6,021 nucleotides of DNA from Bacillota bacterium (GTDB taxonomy: Bacteria; Bacillota; Sulfobacillia; RBS10-35; JAJYVN01): assembly GCA_021827805.1 (NCBI GenBank), contig JAKAUG010000404.1, positions 1-6,021 of the forward strand. The letters are read 5' to 3'. Below, one piece after another: positions 5,161 to 6,021 of this stretch. Each line of letters starts with the position of its first letter. Within the stretch, counting starts at the first letter, position 1. The notes under the pieces are model-generated. The model ran no database searches, was not told where the DNA came from, and saw nothing but the letters and a program-made list of their open reading frames with translations. A program made the translations under genes and the position numbers.

Positions 5161-5544
5161 ATGCCGCAGGCGCCGGATCTGGATGACATCTCCGCGTCCC
5201 TGCGGCTCGATGCGTCCGATCTCGGGACGTTTCTGGAGGTCTTGGCCCAAAAGCTGGAGGGGGATCTGCCGGGTCTGGTGCGGGTCCGTCGCGAGGGAGG
5301 CCTGTTCCGCCACGTCCGCCCGGTGCAGGAGATCACCGTCTCGCTGGGCGAGTGGGCGTTTCGGCTCACCGCCCGCCCCGGCGGGCGGCTCGAGGCCACC
5401 CGCACGCACACGGTTCGTGGCGTCTCCGTGAAGTCCGAGACGATGGAGGTGCGGCCCTGGCTGGCGGCGCTCCTCCAGGCCCTGACCACCGAGGCCAGCA
5501 CCAGCACCGCTGCGGCTCAGGCGCTTGAGCGGTTGCTCCGCTGA
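5161..5544 (+). CDS. Small soluble protein of unknown family
   Basis: A 127-residue protein that I cannot assign to a named family. The ATG is preceded by GGGGAGG at suitable spacing, and third-position bias is coding-like throughout, so the gene itself is solid although the frame is open further upstream to 4864. The N-terminus is acidic, followed by a predicted helix (LDASDLGTFLEVLAQKLEG, about 16-34). Several alternating strands come next (about 38-95: LVRVRR, EITVSLGEWAFRLTAR, RLEATRTHTVRGVSV), then two C-terminal helices (about 97-112 and 113-126). The helix-sheet-helix order suggests a small alpha/beta fold. There are no cysteines, no membrane segment, no signal peptide and no obvious catalytic motif. 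It is transcribed divergently from the YbjQ-like operon across a palindrome-rich region, so a shared regulator or related role is possible but unproven. Confidence 0.8.
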   Translation: MPQAPDLDDISASLRLDASDLGTFLEVLAQKLEGDLPGLVRVRREGGLFRHVRPVQEITVSLGEWAFRLTARPGGRLEATRTHTVRGVSVKSETMEVRPWLAALLQALTTEASTSTAAAQALERLLR

Positions 5545-5622
5545 CCACGGACACTCGCGCGGCGGCGGCGACCCTGGAGCGGCTGCCGGAAGCGCGTTCC
5601 CCCCGCGGAGGAACCCTCTCCC
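5545..5622. other. Convergent gap with only a weak stem-loop
   Basis: Seventy-eight bases lie between the stop of the 127-residue gene and the stop of the VOC gene. The best structure is GTTCC (5596-5600) with GGAAC (5610-5614) around 9 nt, a 5-bp stem without a T-run. It is too weak to call a terminator. Confidence 0.4.
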
Positions 5623-6015
5623 TCAGTGGCCCGGCATCACCCCGGCTGGCTGCACCAGGACGAAGAGGTTGCCGTCGGGGTCGGTGAACTGCGCCTGCCA
5701 GCCACCCCATGGCTGCTGTCTCGGCAACTCCACGAAGCGGATGCCCGAGTGCACGAACTCCTGGTGCGTGGCCGCGATATCGTCGGTGGCGAGCACGATG
5801 TGCGTCGGCCTGTTCAGCATCTGGCGGGTCCCCGGTCCCACCGGGACCAGGGTGATGGCGGTCTCGCCCCTGGGGGGCACCACCTCCAACCAGCGTCCCT
5901 GCTCCGTGACGACATCCGCCCGCACGGCGAAACCCAGAAGGTCGCGGTAAAAGCGCAGGGCCCTCTCCTGGTCGGAGACGAAGACCGTCACCAGACGGAT
6001 CCACTGCACGGCCAC
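5623..6015 (-). CDS. VOC superfamily (glyoxalase/bleomycin-resistance fold) protein
   Basis: A 130-residue protein with the two beta-alpha-beta-beta-beta modules of the vicinal oxygen chelate fold. Module 1 covers about 5-58 (VTVFVSDQERALRFYRDLLGF, then RWLEVVP). Module 2 covers about 71-123 (THIVLATDDIAATHQEF, GIRFVELP, then FTDPDGNLFVLVQP). Family members are glyoxalases, dioxygenases, epimerases or drug-binding proteins. Of the four usual metal-ligand positions, E44 and H72 are present, while the first-strand position holds L8 and the last-strand Glu is replaced by V119. Classical glyoxalase I activity is therefore unlikely. The substrate cannot be inferred. The listed GTG start fits the family's usual N-terminus, but no Shine-Dalgarno is visible in the six bases left and no stop precedes it, so the real start could lie outside the window. 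It is convergent with the 127-residue gene. Confidence 0.88.
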   Translation of the reverse strand: MAVQWIRLVTVFVSDQERALRFYRDLLGFAVRADVVTEQGRWLEVVPPRGETAITLVPVGPGTRQMLNRPTHIVLATDDIAATHQEFVHSGIRFVELPRQQPWGGWQAQFTDPDGNLFVLVQPAGVMPGH

Positions 6016-6021
6016 GCTGCC

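Noticed and set aside
4384..5409. Minus-strand open frame of 341 codons
   Set aside because: It covers the antisense of the 127-residue gene and an alternative frame of the YbjQ-like gene, with no family motif or ribosome site.
3947..5431. Long plus-strand open frame (494 codons) across the YbjQ-like gene and the divergent region
   Set aside because: It is antisense to a protein with clear family motifs, crosses the promoter region, has no Shine-Dalgarno, and gives an Arg/Pro/Gly-rich translation typical of chance frames in GC-rich DNA.
5596..5614. GTTCC/GGAAC stem-loop between convergent genes as a terminator
   Set aside because: Only 5 bp, a 9-nt loop and no T-run on either strand.
5366..6004. 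Minus-strand 212-codon frame overlapping the VOC gene
   Set aside because: The VOC motifs are in the other frame; this one has only low-complexity Arg/Gly/Ala sequence.

Overview
The window comes from a bacterium with high G+C (about two thirds by eye). Genes are closely packed, third codon positions are strongly G/C, and several genes have purine-rich Shine-Dalgarno sites. No RNA gene, insertion sequence, CRISPR array or phage marker is visible. The best recognised gene is a KimA-type potassium transporter closely resembling Bacillus subtilis KimA (YdaO). A high-GC Firmicute or Chloroflexi-like lineage would fit, but the sequence alone does not settle the phylum.

Left part (1-2944, + strand). 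After about 214 bases with no convincing gene, holding a stem-loop at 96-114 and a 23-bp tandem repeat at 189-235, comes an unrecognised 270-codon gene (215-1027). The kimA gene (1058-2944) follows. It has a good sigma70-like promoter laid over the end of the unknown gene (1020-1048). The residues known to bind K+ and protons in B. subtilis KimA are all present.

Middle part (2993-4831, - strand). Two genes 15 nt apart form a small operon, transcribed towards kimA. Each encodes two tandem YbjQ/DUF74-like ('putative heavy-metal-binding') units, so the locus carries four related domains. Spacing differences show that the first halves match each other and the second halves match each other. This implies that the two-domain architecture arose first and the whole gene was duplicated afterwards. 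One unit (second domain of the upstream gene) is clearly diverged.

Right part (4832-6021). A 329-bp divergent intergenic region has a good minus-strand promoter (4859-4887), a weaker plus-strand one, and several inverted repeats. It separates the YbjQ operon from a 127-residue protein of unknown family (5161-5544, + strand). The last gene, on the - strand (5623-6015), is a VOC/glyoxalase-fold protein that lacks two of the usual metal-ligand positions. Its 5' end may lie beyond the window.

The most unusual element is the paired, internally duplicated YbjQ operon, divergent from the small unknown gene. No direct functional link between it and kimA can be shown. The two are convergent with a 48-bp gap and no obvious terminator between them.
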